From DYJK01 sp040755055 (GTDB lineage Bacteria > Bacteroidota > Ignavibacteria > Ignavibacteriales > Melioribacteraceae), in the NCBI GenBank assembly GCA_040755055.1, contig JBFMBS010000015.1:1-64000 (forward strand): a stretch of DNA of 64,000 nt, in the 5' to 3' direction. A model generated the notes under the pieces. The model was given only the letters and a program-made list of their open reading frames with translations, was not told where the DNA came from and made no database searches. This document shows, piece by piece, positions 43,893 to 53,565 of this stretch (position 1 is its first letter; each line of letters begins with the position of its first letter). A program made the translations under genes and the position numbers.

Positions 43893-43935
43893 TTTTTTTT
43901 GTAGGGCAAGTCGCTGATGCACCGAATAATTAAAA

Positions 43936-43956
43936 GCGCAGATTAAAAATCTGCGC
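43936..43956. terminator. Palindrome between convergent genes
   Basis: GCGCAGATT and AATCTGCGC form a perfect 9-bp stem with an AAA loop, preceded by AATTAAAA and followed by CACATTTTT. It lies between the radical SAM gene and the convergent GNAT gene and may end both transcripts. Confidence 0.55.
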
Positions 43957-43963
43957 CACATTT

Positions 43964-44536
43964 TTATAAGTAGTATCTCATAATCGGTCGTGTAGGAGAG
44001 CGGCGGGCCACCTCTTCAAACCCGGCTTTGCGGAATGCTGATGCAAACCCGGTCCAAGCGAATGCAGAGGGCATGTTGCTGTTTTTCGGTTCAACCGGGT
44101 AACCCTCAACAATTTTTCCTTTCTTCTTTTTTACGTACTTAACGACCTCTTTTAATATTTCCGGCGTGAATCCTTTTTTTCTGTAAGAAGGGCTCATGTA
44201 GAAGCATACAATCGACCAAACTTTTTGTTCATCAACCCTTTTTAGTATGCGCGAATTATCCAATACCGGGAAATCTTCACGCGGTGCGACCGAACACCAG
44301 CCAATGATTTCTTTATCGTAGTAAACCAGCAAACCGGGTACAACTCCATCATTGACAATTTTTTTAATTTTCTTTTTGTTGCCAACGCCTTTGCTCTTGT
44401 TGTATTCGGATCTTTTAAGTCGCCACCACATGCACCAGCATCCTCCGCACGCTCCTTTTGTACCGAAAAGATTTTCAAAATCTTTCCAATTTTTCTTTGT
44501 CAGCGGAAAAATTTTAAGATCAGTTTTACTTTCCAT
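43964..44536 (-). CDS. GNAT family N-acetyltransferase
   Basis: A 190-residue protein with the GNAT pattern: VYYDKEIIGWCSVAPREDFP, then SIVCFYMSPSYRKKGFTPEILKEVVKYVKKKKG, where RKKGFT takes the acetyl-CoA loop position. A GACGGCWCMWWR-like segment near residue 30 is seen in this subgroup. The C-terminus is RPIMRYYL. It lies 13 bases after the histidine kinase gene on the same strand. Confidence 0.87.
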   Translation of the reverse strand: MESKTDLKIFPLTKKNWKDFENLFGTKGACGGCWCMWWRLKRSEYNKSKGVGNKKKIKKIVNDGVVPGLLVYYDKEIIGWCSVAPREDFPVLDNSRILKRVDEQKVWSIVCFYMSPSYRKKGFTPEILKEVVKYVKKKKGKIVEGYPVEPKNSNMPSAFAWTGFASAFRKAGFEEVARRSPTRPIMRYYL

Positions 44537-44549
44537 CGGGCATAGAATT

Positions 44550-47105
44550 TTAGTTATTCAGAAATGTAATGCGGAAAGTAGAACCTTTCCCTTTTTGAGT
44601 GGTTACTTTAATTTCGGCGTTGTTAAGGTCGGCATATTTTTTTGTTAGAGCTAAACCTAAACCGTTGCCTTCAAAATTTCTTGTATAACCCTTTTCTTCT
44701 TTCGAAAAAGGTGTAAAGAGCAGCGGCATGTAATCCTCGGAGATTCCGATTCCGGTATCAACAACATCAACGTACAAACAATTGCGCGGATCGCGGTCGA
44801 TCTTAATTTCTACTTTGCCGGTGTTTGTGTACTTGAAAGCGTTATCTATCAAATGATAGAATATTTGGTTCACGGAATATTCATCGGCGTTGACCGAAGT
44901 ATGTTCGGTTGCCTTCTTAAAATCGAACTTGAGTTTCTTTTGCTGTGCAACTGCATTATAACTGAAACAGAGTTTTTCTAAAATGTCTTTGTTTATATCA
45001 ATTCTCCTTGGACGCAAATTATACTGCCCGGTTTGAAGTTCGGACATATTAATGATTAGTTCTATCGTTCTCATAATTCGCTTTCCTTCTTCGGTAATAA
45101 CATCGAAACCGGTGCTAAGTTCTTCGTCAACTTTATCATGCAATTCTTCTTTCATCATACTTATAAAACTGAGTATCACGTTCAACGGTGTTCTTATTTC
45201 GTGGGACATCTGGGATAGGAATTCGGACTTTAGTCTGTCTGATTGCTCGGCTCTTTCTTTGGCTGTGATTAATTCTTCCTCAGCTTGTTTTTTCTCTGTA
45301 ATATCTTCTACCGAACCTTCATAATATACCGGGTTATCATCATTATCTCTTACTAATCGTGCGCTTTCACGCATATAGAGCGATGTGCCATCTTTCTTTT
45401 TCCATAATGATTCAAATCCAAAGACACGACCTTTCACGGAAAGTAATTCCTGGAATTTTACTCTTGTTGCTGGGTCGAAGTATGTATCTTTTGCATTAAG
45501 ATTTTTAACTTCCTCAAACGATTCATAACCAAGCATTTTGAGCATCGTGGGGTTAGCCATTAATATTTTGCCATCGACTGAAGTGCGGTATATACCGATT
45601 GTTGCGTTTTCGAATAATCCTCTAAATTGAAGTTCGCTTTGGCGTAATGCTTCTTCTGATTTTTTTCTTTCGGTAATATCTTGTTTGATTGCAACAAAAT
45701 AATTTATTTGCCCGGAAGAATCTTTAACCGGTGTAATTGTAATTTCTTCGTTATAGTTGGTTCCGTCTTTTCTTCTGTTAATTAATTCACCATGCCAGAA
45801 CTCACCGCTTACGGCAGTCTTCCACATAAAATCGTAAACCTCCGAAGGGAATTCAGGTGCTTTAAGTAAGTCCAAAGTTTTTCCTACCAATTCATTTAGT
45901 GCATAGCCGGTAAGTTTTGTGAAAGAAGAATTGCACCATATAACTTTTCCTTCATGATCCATGATAACAATACCGTTTACAGCAGCTTCGAGTGCATTAC
46001 TCTGCAAAGCTATCTGGTCCTCAACGGATTTTTGTTCCGTGATGTCGCTTATAAAACCTTCGAGTGCAACCAATTCATCTTGTTCGGAATAAACACCAAC
46101 GCCTTGTTCCCAAACCCATTTTTCAAAACCGGCTGCCGTGTTGATACGGTAAACCAACTGATATGGCCGTCGTTCTTCCACCGCTTGCTGAATTGTATTC
46201 CAAACTTTAAGCCGGTCGTTTGGATGGATGATATCTGCAAAGGCAATATTTTTATTGTTAACAAAATCACTCGCTTTGTAACCGGTCATTTGAAAGGCGG
46301 CATCACTGATAAATTCTACTGTCCAGGAGCTATCGTTCTTGCAACGGTAAACCATACCGGGAAGGTTTTGAATTAAAGTTGAAAATTGCCGCTGAGCTTC
46401 TTGAAGAGCTTCTTGTGCCTTTGTAGTTTTCCTAAGTCCTTTCTCGAGCGTAATGCTTGCATCTTCTATTTTACGAACATATGTGTCTTTCTGTTTTTTG
46501 TATTTGTAATAAACATACGTTGTTATAAAAGAGAATAGAATGCAAAAAGCAGATAACGAGAATAATGTTGTTCTAAATATTGTGTCTTCGGATTTTTGCA
46601 ATTGAGAAACGTATATTTCAATATCATCCGTTTTATTATTTATTGCTGAAAAAATATTATTCCAATAGATAAAAGATTCCGTATTAATTGATTTACGGGA
46701 CTGGATTAATTTACTGGATTCACCGCGGAATTCAAGTATTAATACCTGGAGTTCCTGGGCAGATTGTTTCAGCCGGGCATCGCTGACCGGGATTGATAGG
46801 AAACTCACTTCATCTTTTTCAGCAAGCAGTTTAGTTGTGCGGTTTTCGGCAATATCCAGATTTTGCCAGGCGTCCTGGATATGGGTTATTGAAGTATCTT
46901 CAAAACTTTTTAAGAAATTTGTATGAGCAAAAGAAACATAAGTTTTGATCTCTAATGATGTTCCCTTAAAGTTGGTAGAAATGAAATTCAGCTTCTGTGC
47001 GGTTAACAGAGTAAACAATACTGTTGCAGCAAGCAATACACCGGCAAACAATATCAGGTAATAAGCAATTGATGTTACCGGCGATATTCTGTCTTTATGA
47101 GACAT
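44550..47105 (-). CDS. Membrane-bound PAS sensor histidine kinase
   Basis: An 851-residue kinase. Two membrane helices (about 12-34 and 178-200) enclose an extracytoplasmic, helical sensor domain. A coiled coil (210-245) leads to three PAS domains (about 245-370, 375-500, 500-620). The phosphoacceptor is His635 in QMSHEIRTPLN. The HATPase domain shows FYHLIDNAFKYT, VVDTGIGIS and GNGLGLALT. No receiver domain is attached and no regulator gene is adjacent, so its partner is elsewhere. It follows the amylase gene by 15 bases. Confidence 0.92.
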   Translation of the reverse strand: MSHKDRISPVTSIAYYLILFAGVLLAATVLFTLLTAQKLNFISTNFKGTSLEIKTYVSFAHTNFLKSFEDTSITHIQDAWQNLDIAENRTTKLLAEKDEVSFLSIPVSDARLKQSAQELQVLILEFRGESSKLIQSRKSINTESFIYWNNIFSAINNKTDDIEIYVSQLQKSEDTIFRTTLFSLSAFCILFSFITTYVYYKYKKQKDTYVRKIEDASITLEKGLRKTTKAQEALQEAQRQFSTLIQNLPGMVYRCKNDSSWTVEFISDAAFQMTGYKASDFVNNKNIAFADIIHPNDRLKVWNTIQQAVEERRPYQLVYRINTAAGFEKWVWEQGVGVYSEQDELVALEGFISDITEQKSVEDQIALQSNALEAAVNGIVIMDHEGKVIWCNSSFTKLTGYALNELVGKTLDLLKAPEFPSEVYDFMWKTAVSGEFWHGELINRRKDGTNYNEEITITPVKDSSGQINYFVAIKQDITERKKSEEALRQSELQFRGLFENATIGIYRTSVDGKILMANPTMLKMLGYESFEEVKNLNAKDTYFDPATRVKFQELLSVKGRVFGFESLWKKKDGTSLYMRESARLVRDNDDNPVYYEGSVEDITEKKQAEEELITAKERAEQSDRLKSEFLSQMSHEIRTPLNVILSFISMMKEELHDKVDEELSTGFDVITEEGKRIMRTIELIINMSELQTGQYNLRPRRIDINKDILEKLCFSYNAVAQQKKLKFDFKKATEHTSVNADEYSVNQIFYHLIDNAFKYTNTGKVEIKIDRDPRNCLYVDVVDTGIGISEDYMPLLFTPFSKEEKGYTRNFEGNGLGLALTKKYADLNNAEIKVTTQKGKGSTFRITFLNN

Positions 47106-47120
47106 TTATGGGATCCAAAG

Positions 47121-48506
47121 TTATTTATAATAAACTAAGTAACCGTACGGCTCAAGATTAAAATTTTGTTTTGATGATAAACTAACCGTTTCTCCGCTGA
47201 ATAAGTTAGTAAAAGTACCGGCAATATTCTGATCGTCCAGAGAAATATTTTTTTGATGCCTAGAGAGATTGAACAGAGCAAAAATTTTATTGCCATCCTT
47301 TTCTCTTGTAAAAGAAAAAATAAAAGGATCATTTGCATTCACTTTCACCATTTCTGCACCGGCAATTCCATTCCATAAAGCTTTGTTTTCGTGTTTCAAC
47401 GAAAAAAGTTTTGTATAAAGGTTTCTATATTTACTCTCTTTCCAAACAATAGGGTCTTTTTCGAAAAAGAGGAGTCGCTTATCCAAACCACCTTCCATAC
47501 CAGAATAAACGAGCGGCATTCCCCTGACCAATCCGGTGATAACCGCGAAAGCTTCCGCAAAAGCCCCGAATCTTTCGGCATCTGTACCATTCCAGGAATT
47601 CTCATCATGATTTGTGGTAAATACCATTCTGTAAGAGTCTGCCGGGTATGTAATTTTTTCATCCAAAAAATACTTGTGTAAGTCGTCCCCATTCTTTTTA
47701 CTTTCGGCTATGCCAACAAACAAATCTTTCAACTGCCAGTTGTAGGTCATATCAAAAACTTCGTGAAGCTCCGGTTCATGTGCTTCCGCTAGCATAAAAA
47801 CCGGTTTGATTGCATCGAGCTGCGGTTTGGCAAACTTCCAGAATTCAAGCGGTACCATTGCAGCAACATCGCAGCGGTATCCATCTATATTACATTCTTG
47901 AACCCAGTATTTAAGTGCATCTGTCATAAAATTCCAGAGTTCTTTGTTCTCATAATTTAGATCAATTACATCTGTCCAGTCAAATGGAGATATGAAATTT
48001 CCGTTGTTGTCTTTATTGTAAAATTCAGTATGGGTTTGTGTCCAAACATTATCCCACGAAGTATGATTTGCTACCCAATCGATAATGACATACATGCCAA
48101 GTTGGTGTGCTTTATTTACGACATTTTTAAAATCATCAAGACTGCCAAACTCCGGGTTAACAGCTTTGTAATCTTTCACCGAGTAATAACTTCCGAGCGT
48201 ACCTTTTCTATTTTTTACTCCAATCGGGTGGATCGGCATAAACCACAAGATATCAATTCCCATTGCTTTCAGCTCCGGCAGATGGTCTGCAAATGCATTG
48301 AATGTCCCTTCTTGTGTAAATTGGCGCACGTTCACTTCATATATAGTTGCGTTACGGCTCCATTCCGTATGAGCGACAGACTTAATAGTATTTTCGGAAT
48401 TGGAAGTATCAACGGCACTGCTGCAGTTTATAGTAACCGATGATGAGAAAATTAAAATTGAAAAATAAAACCATTTGATAAGCTTTAATCGAACAAGTTT
48501 ATTCAT
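47121..48506 (-). CDS. GH13 alpha-amylase family lipoprotein
   Basis: A 461-residue protein with a lipoprotein-type signal (SVTINC). The four GH13 regions are clear: DWVANH, GYRCDVA (nucleophile Asp), LAEAHEPE (acid/base Glu) and FTTNHDENS. The tail (about 385-461) is the usual beta domain. It probably cleaves alpha-glucans or maltodextrins at the cell surface or periplasm. It is the first gene of a minus-strand unit with the histidine kinase and GNAT genes. Confidence 0.93.
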   Translation of the reverse strand: MNKLVRLKLIKWFYFSILIFSSSVTINCSSAVDTSNSENTIKSVAHTEWSRNATIYEVNVRQFTQEGTFNAFADHLPELKAMGIDILWFMPIHPIGVKNRKGTLGSYYSVKDYKAVNPEFGSLDDFKNVVNKAHQLGMYVIIDWVANHTSWDNVWTQTHTEFYNKDNNGNFISPFDWTDVIDLNYENKELWNFMTDALKYWVQECNIDGYRCDVAAMVPLEFWKFAKPQLDAIKPVFMLAEAHEPELHEVFDMTYNWQLKDLFVGIAESKKNGDDLHKYFLDEKITYPADSYRMVFTTNHDENSWNGTDAERFGAFAEAFAVITGLVRGMPLVYSGMEGGLDKRLLFFEKDPIVWKESKYRNLYTKLFSLKHENKALWNGIAGAEMVKVNANDPFIFSFTREKDGNKIFALFNLSRHQKNISLDDQNIAGTFTNLFSGETVSLSSKQNFNLEPYGYLVYYK

Positions 48507-48610
48507 AACATTTCCTATGTGGGTGGGTATTGTTTATGATCAAATTTACACAATTTTAAAATTAATTAAATTTTTTTTTGGTTATTTTTTACCAGTTAAT
48601 AATAACCGTT

Positions 48611-49747
48611 ATGAAAAAAAGTTTAGCCGATCCGGTAATAAAATTTTTTATTTCAGCACTTGGATTAGTAGTGGTGCTGTTAGTTTTGAAAGAACTGCAG
48701 CATATTTTCTTACCGTTTGTTATAGCGTATTTTCTGTTTTTTATTTTTGAACCTCTCAATGAGCTTCTTGCTAAGATTAAAATTCCTCACGGTATTTCGA
48801 TCTTTTTAAACATACTCATTATGCTGACACTTATATGGGGAGCTTCCAGGATAATTATTGATGCGTTTGTACAGTTCAGTTACCAGCTTCCCACATTCGA
48901 AGGTAAATTAAATCATGTAGTAAGCGTAACAGCTAAATCATTGGGTATAAAGGATGAAACGTTTACCCAGTTCAATCTTTCCAGCATTTTACAAAATTAT
49001 GATTACGGCGGTTTGGCATCCGGACTTTTTGCTTCTACAATAGATCTTTTTACCTACGTGTTTCTAATCTTATTCTTTTTCATATTTATAAGCAGCGGTC
49101 ACGGAAAAATTGTTGAAGCAATACGATTGCGTTTTGTTGAAAAGGGTGTAAAATCATCTATTAAAAAAATAAAGAAAGAATTAAAAGACCACGAACATGA
49201 AGAACACTTATCTGCTGACGAAGATATTACCTCGATGACGATACAACGTGAAATGAAATTGCAGAAAACATTTAAAGATATTACCGAACAAATTCAGAAA
49301 TATATCGTTACAAAATTTTTAATAAGTCTGCTGCTTGGTATTGTAGTTGGTATTGTATCGTGGGCTTTTGGAATAAAGTTTTTTATCATATGGGCAGTTC
49401 TTTCAATTTTATTGAATTTCATTCCCAACATCGGCTCGGTGATTGCAGTACTTTTTATTTCATTAATGGCATTAATTCAATTCGAATCTTTCAGTTATGC
49501 ATTGTTTGTAGCTTCAACATTAATATTGATTCAAAATCTTATCGGCAATCTTTTAGAACCTAAAATTTTCGGCAACCGATTAGGATTGAATCCGCTTGTT
49601 ATCTTGCTATCCTTAATGTTGTGGGGATATTTATGGGGAATAATAGGAATGTTTCTATCGGTACCTTTAACGGCAGTACTCAAAATAATCATATCTAATT
49701 CAACCTCAAAAAACATGCGATTTATAACCAATTTGATGAGTAATTAA
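48611..49747 (+). CDS. AI-2E family transporter (PerM-like)
   Basis: A 378-residue membrane protein started at the ATG at 48611; an in-frame TTG at 48578 lies in a T tract and is unlikely. There are about eight hydrophobic helices, with the family segments LNFIPNIGSVIAVLF and NLLEPKIFGNRLGLNPLVILLSLMLWGYLWGIIGMFLSVPL (split). A charged insert (KKIKKELKDHEHEEHLSADED) sits near residue 200. Members export small molecules or act as Na+/H+ antiporters; the substrate is not clear. It is divergent from the amylase gene. Confidence 0.9.
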   Translation: MKKSLADPVIKFFISALGLVVVLLVLKELQHIFLPFVIAYFLFFIFEPLNELLAKIKIPHGISIFLNILIMLTLIWGASRIIIDAFVQFSYQLPTFEGKLNHVVSVTAKSLGIKDETFTQFNLSSILQNYDYGGLASGLFASTIDLFTYVFLILFFFIFISSGHGKIVEAIRLRFVEKGVKSSIKKIKKELKDHEHEEHLSADEDITSMTIQREMKLQKTFKDITEQIQKYIVTKFLISLLLGIVVGIVSWAFGIKFFIIWAVLSILLNFIPNIGSVIAVLFISLMALIQFESFSYALFVASTLILIQNLIGNLLEPKIFGNRLGLNPLVILLSLMLWGYLWGIIGMFLSVPLTAVLKIIISNSTSKNMRFITNLMSN

Positions 49748-49841
49748 CACTTCTATCTTGTTTGAAGAACGAGAATTATTTTGCTAATGCGGACACACTC
49801 TATTTTTATTATATTTAAATCAGTTGAAAAAAAATAATATG

Positions 49842-49847
49842 TATAAT
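49842..49847 (+). promoter_or_regulatory. Probable -10 element of the RNase P RNA gene
   Basis: TATAAT lies 12 bases before the predicted 5' end of the RNA at 49859. A clear -35 box at the usual distance is absent (TTGAAA at 49824 is too close). Confidence 0.4.
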
Positions 49848-49858
49848 AAAAGAGTAAG

Positions 49859-50310
49859 AAGAAGAACGGCTGATGATTCATGTTGGGCAGTTGCTACCCC
49901 TATTTGATAGGGCTAGAGGAAAGTCCGAACTCCGCAGAACAAGGTGCCGGGTAACACCCGGGGGCATTGTAACGCAAGTTCAAAGTCACGGAAAGTGCCA
50001 CAGAAAAAATACCGCCCCGAACTAGTTGAAGGGTAAGGTTGAAAAGGCGAGGTAAGAGCTCACCGTTCCGGTAGTAATATCGGAAGCTGGGCAAACCCCA
50101 CCTGGTGCAAGGTCAAGCAGAAGGGTTCCCGAGTTTTCTTGGGACAAGGTTGTTCGCCTTGAATATCTGCCGAAAGGCAGAAAACCTTCGGGTAGACCGC
50201 TGGATTCCGGTAGTAATACCGGAACGAGATAAATGACTGCTGTCCCGGTTTTTAAAAGCCGGGAAAACAGAATTCGGCTTACATACATGATTCATCACGG
50301 TGTTCTTCTT
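49859..50310 (+). ncRNA. rnpB: RNase P RNA (bacterial type A)
   Basis: The catalytic RNA that trims tRNA 5' ends. Landmarks in order: GAGGAAAGTCCGAACTCC (P4 and CR-I, from about 49916), GGTGCCGGGTAACACCCGG, the ACAGAAAAAATACCGCC segment, GGTAAGAGCTCACCG, CCACCTGGTGCAAGG, GGGTAGACCGCTGG, and the closing GAGATAAATGACTGCTG and CAGAATTCGGCTTACA. The ends pair as P1: TGATGATTCATGT (49871) with ACATGATTCATCA, and further AAGAAGAAC (49859) with GTTCTTCTT (to 50310). RecJ starts 12 bases after it. Confidence 0.95.
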
Positions 50311-50322
50311 CAAATTGACACC

Positions 50323-52053
50323 ATGCATAAAAACCGCTGGAAGTTAAAAGAAGCACCGGACGATAAACTCGTCCTTGCACTTGCAGATAGTCTTAATGTT
50401 TCCAACGCACTTGCAAGTTTGTTACTCCACAGAGGTATAACAAATTTCTTTGAAGCAAAAACTTATTTCCGCCCTTCTTTAGATTCTTTGTTTGATCCTT
50501 TTCTTATGAACGGTATGCACGAAGCATCTATTCGTGTTATCAATGCAATTACCGGCAATGAAAAAATTTATGTGTACGGTGATTATGATGTTGACGGTAC
50601 GTGTTCCGCAGCATTGATGTATATGTTTCTAAAAGAACTCGGTGCTAATGTTAGTACCTATATACCAAACCGCCTTACAGAAGGTTATGGAATTTCTACA
50701 CAGAGTATCGATTATATTAAAGAACAAGGGACAAGTTTAATTATTTCGGTTGACTGCGGAATAACTGCCGTTGAAGAAATTGATTATGCAAACACGCTTG
50801 GTATCAATACAATAGTTTGCGATCATCATCAACCCAAAGAACAATTGCCGAATGCACTTGCAATATTGGACCCGATAAAACCGGGATGTAATTACCCATT
50901 CAAACATCTATCCGGTGCCGGGGTTGCTTTCAAACTTGCAAGTGCTGTTGGTGCAAGAATCGGCAAGAAAGATATGGCGTTGAAATATCTTGATCTTGTA
51001 GCCCTTGCCGGGGCAGCAGATATTGTTCCTCTTGTAAGCGAAAACCGGATTTTAGTTAGAGAAGGGTTAGAAATAATCAATACAAATCCTAGACCCGGTA
51101 TTGAGGCTTTGATAAGAAGTGCACGTATGGAACCCGGTAATTTAACCGCCGGGCAAATAGTATTTACTATTGCACCGCGTGTTAATGCGGTTGGAAGATT
51201 AGGCGACGCAAACCGTGCCGTAGAACTTTTCACAACAGACAATCCGCAGAAGGCAACGGAACTTGCGCAAGTATTGGAAGATGAAAACACTAAACGGAGA
51301 ACAATTGACGAAGCAACTTTTTCTCATGCAGTTGATCTTGTTGAATCAACAATTAATATTGAGACAGAACTGGGGATTGTTCTTCATGATAATGACTGGC
51401 ATCCCGGTGTGATAGGTATTGTTGCATCGCGCCTTGTTGAAAAATTTCATAAACCAACAGTTATGCTTACAACAATCGATGGTGTGGCAAAAGGTTCTGC
51501 GCGTAGTATCCCCGGCTTTAATATTTACGATGCATTACTTGAATGCGAAGATTTACTTCTTCAGTTTGGCGGACATGAAGCAGCTGCCGGTCTTGCAGTG
51601 GAAATAGATAAACTTGAATTCTTCCGCGAGCGGTTCAATTCTATTTTGAAAAGAAATATGAAGGAAGAACAAATACTCCCTGAAATTTCAATTGATTCTA
51701 AAATATCCTTTTCGGAAATCTCTCCAAAGTTTATCCGGATACTCGATCAATTCGCTCCTTTTGGCCCGGGTAATATGCGACCGGTATTTTTGAGTGAAAA
51801 TGTTTCGGTTGTTTATCAACCCAAAATAGTCGGTTCCAATCATCTTATCACATGCTTGAAACAGAACGGCAACGATAAGATTTTTGATACGATAGGATTT
51901 AATCTCGGTGCTTTTGTCGATGTAATTGATAAGGACAAAAATTTAGTTGATATAGTTTACACTATAGAAACAGTAAATAAAGACGGAAGATCATTTCCGC
52001 AAATAAGATTGAAAGACATTACTGTTAAGGAAACTAATAACGGAATAAAATAA
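50323..52053 (+). CDS. recJ: Single-stranded-DNA-specific exonuclease RecJ
   Basis: A 576-residue 5'-3' exonuclease. The DHH-family motifs are YGDYDVDGTCSA, VDCGITA and CDHHQP; the DHHA1 part contains GGHEAAAGLA; an OB-fold tail follows. I start it at the ATG at 50323 (MHKNRWKLKEA). The open frame goes further back to 50233, but that part lies within RNase P RNA, so it is not coding. It lies in a row with yebC, ruvC and ruvA, all DNA repair or recombination related. Confidence 0.94.
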   Translation: MHKNRWKLKEAPDDKLVLALADSLNVSNALASLLLHRGITNFFEAKTYFRPSLDSLFDPFLMNGMHEASIRVINAITGNEKIYVYGDYDVDGTCSAALMYMFLKELGANVSTYIPNRLTEGYGISTQSIDYIKEQGTSLIISVDCGITAVEEIDYANTLGINTIVCDHHQPKEQLPNALAILDPIKPGCNYPFKHLSGAGVAFKLASAVGARIGKKDMALKYLDLVALAGAADIVPLVSENRILVREGLEIINTNPRPGIEALIRSARMEPGNLTAGQIVFTIAPRVNAVGRLGDANRAVELFTTDNPQKATELAQVLEDENTKRRTIDEATFSHAVDLVESTINIETELGIVLHDNDWHPGVIGIVASRLVEKFHKPTVMLTTIDGVAKGSARSIPGFNIYDALLECEDLLLQFGGHEAAAGLAVEIDKLEFFRERFNSILKRNMKEEQILPEISIDSKISFSEISPKFIRILDQFAPFGPGNMRPVFLSENVSVVYQPKIVGSNHLITCLKQNGNDKIFDTIGFNLGAFVDVIDKDKNLVDIVYTIETVNKDGRSFPQIRLKDITVKETNNGIK

Positions 52054-52072
52054 TTCTTAACGGAGGAATTTT

Positions 52073-52798
52073 ATGTCCGGTCATTCAAAGTGGGCAACAA
52101 TTAAAAGAAAGAAAGCTGCGGTAGATGCTAAAAGGGGAAAGATATTCACGCGGCTTATCAAAGAAATCACAATTGCAGCACGCCACGGCGGCGGCGATCC
52201 CGAGGGAAATCCAAGATTAAGATTGGCTGTTGATAATGCTAAAGCCGCAAATATGCCGGCTGATAATATTGAACGTGCAATCAAAAAAGCTACCGGTGAA
52301 CTTGAAGGTGCACAATACCATGAAGTTATGTACGAAGGATATGGTCCGGGCGGTACTGCAATTATAGTTGAGGCCGCTACCGATAATAAAAATAGAACTA
52401 CTGCCGAGGTACGTCATATCTTTGGTAAGTACCACGGTACAATGGGAGAATCAAATTCTGTTGCATGGATGTTCGAGCGGAAAGGAATTGTTACGGTTAA
52501 GAGAAATGGAAAACCCGAAGACGAAATGATGGAGCTTGTTATTGATGCCGGTGCCGACGACTTGATAACGGATGAGGAATATTTCGAAGTTAAAACTTCC
52601 ATTGAATCATTTGAACCTTCGAGGAAATTTCTTGCCGGTAAAAAACTGGAAATTGAAAATGCTTCTCTTCAATGGGTGGCAAAAAATCATCTTTCCGTTA
52701 ACGACGAACACTCCGAACAGTTAATGAAACTCATTGAAGCTATTGAAGAATGTGATGATGTTCAGAACGTATTTACTAATGCTGATTTTGTTGATTAA
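52073..52798 (+). CDS. yebC: YebC/PmpR family protein (TACO1-like)
   Basis: A 241-residue protein with the invariant N-terminus MSGHSKWATIKRKKAAVDAKRGK split, and the segment YEGYGPGGTAIIVEA. The family includes DNA-binding regulators; members have also been tied to ribosome function. The ribosome binding site is CGGAGG. It sits between recJ and ruvC, a common place for yebC. Confidence 0.95.
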   Translation: MSGHSKWATIKRKKAAVDAKRGKIFTRLIKEITIAARHGGGDPEGNPRLRLAVDNAKAANMPADNIERAIKKATGELEGAQYHEVMYEGYGPGGTAIIVEAATDNKNRTTAEVRHIFGKYHGTMGESNSVAWMFERKGIVTVKRNGKPEDEMMELVIDAGADDLITDEEYFEVKTSIESFEPSRKFLAGKKLEIENASLQWVAKNHLSVNDEHSEQLMKLIEAIEECDDVQNVFTNADFVD

Positions 52799-52806
52799 TT
52801 TTTTTC

Positions 52807-52842
52807 CTTTGCGCCCTTTGCGTATTCTTTGCGATCTTTGCG
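52807..52842. repeat. CTTTGCG array
   Basis: Four copies of CTTTGCG begin at 52807, 52816, 52827 and 52836, that is with steps of 9, 11 and 9 bases. It lies in the yebC-ruvC gap. Confidence 0.65.
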
Positions 52843-52934
52843 TGAAAAGCTTTTAACTGCAGAATATGAAAACTAATCGCGGAATTCGCTGAGTGTTTTG
52901 CTAATGTTTATAGTACAGTAAATTTGGATTTTAA

Positions 52935-53480
52935 ATGCGGATACTTGGTATCGATCCCGGTACACTTTTTACCGGTTATGGAATAATAGAATTTGACAAG
53001 AATGAAATAACGCATATTCAATCGGGAGTGATTAATATTCCAGCTACAAGAGATTTTGCATCGCGCTTAAAGAAAATTTACGATGAACTTAATGGTATTA
53101 TTAAAACATATAAGCCGGATGAGTTCGCACTTGAGACAGCTTTCTATGGAAAAAATGTTCAATCGGCTTTGAAAATCGGCTATGCACGTGGAGTTTCGTT
53201 GCTGGTTGCGGCTCATAACGGACTCCCGATCAAAGAATATTCACCGCGCGAAATTAAAAAATCTGTTATTGGCAACGGAGGATCTTCAAAGGAACAAGTT
53301 CAATTCATGATAAAAAAATTAATGAACATTAACAGAAAGAAGATTAAGTTTGATGAAACGGATGCCCTGGCTGTTGCAGTTTGTCATGCATTTAAGATTA
53401 CGTCGTTACCTTCAAAAAAGAAAAGTAAAAATTGGAAAGAATTTATTGAAGCGCATCCGGATAGAGTTGTTCATCCCTAA
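52935..53480 (+). CDS. ruvC: Holliday junction endonuclease RuvC
   Basis: A 181-residue resolvase of the RNase H fold. Catalytic acids are Asp7 in LGIDPGT, Glu in ALETAFYGKN, and the pair in DETDALAVAVCH. It cuts four-way junctions loaded by RuvAB. It is slightly longer than the usual 160-175 residues because of a basic tail (KKKSKNWKEFIEAHPDRVVHP split). ruvA lies 1 kb downstream; ruvB is not in the window. Confidence 0.95.
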   Translation: MRILGIDPGTLFTGYGIIEFDKNEITHIQSGVINIPATRDFASRLKKIYDELNGIIKTYKPDEFALETAFYGKNVQSALKIGYARGVSLLVAAHNGLPIKEYSPREIKKSVIGNGGSSKEQVQFMIKKLMNINRKKIKFDETDALAVAVCHAFKITSLPSKKKSKNWKEFIEAHPDRVVHP

Positions 53481-53565
53481 TTTTTTACATTATATAAATA
53501 AATAGAATATTTTAATTTGGTGCTGCATCATTCACAATTCTAATCATCAAAATCGAGGGACGATT

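Noticed and set aside
50233..50322. N-terminal extension of the recJ reading frame
   Set aside because: It lies within the 3' part of RNase P RNA, and the first RecJ-like residues begin at the ATG at 50323.
49900..50328. Three reading frames on the minus strand opposite the RNase P RNA
   Set aside because: They are antisense to a conserved structural RNA, have no family resemblance and overlap each other.
52807..52842. CTTTGCG array as a CRISPR-like array
   Set aside because: The units are 7 bases with 2-4 base gaps, far too short for repeats and spacers, and no cas genes are present.
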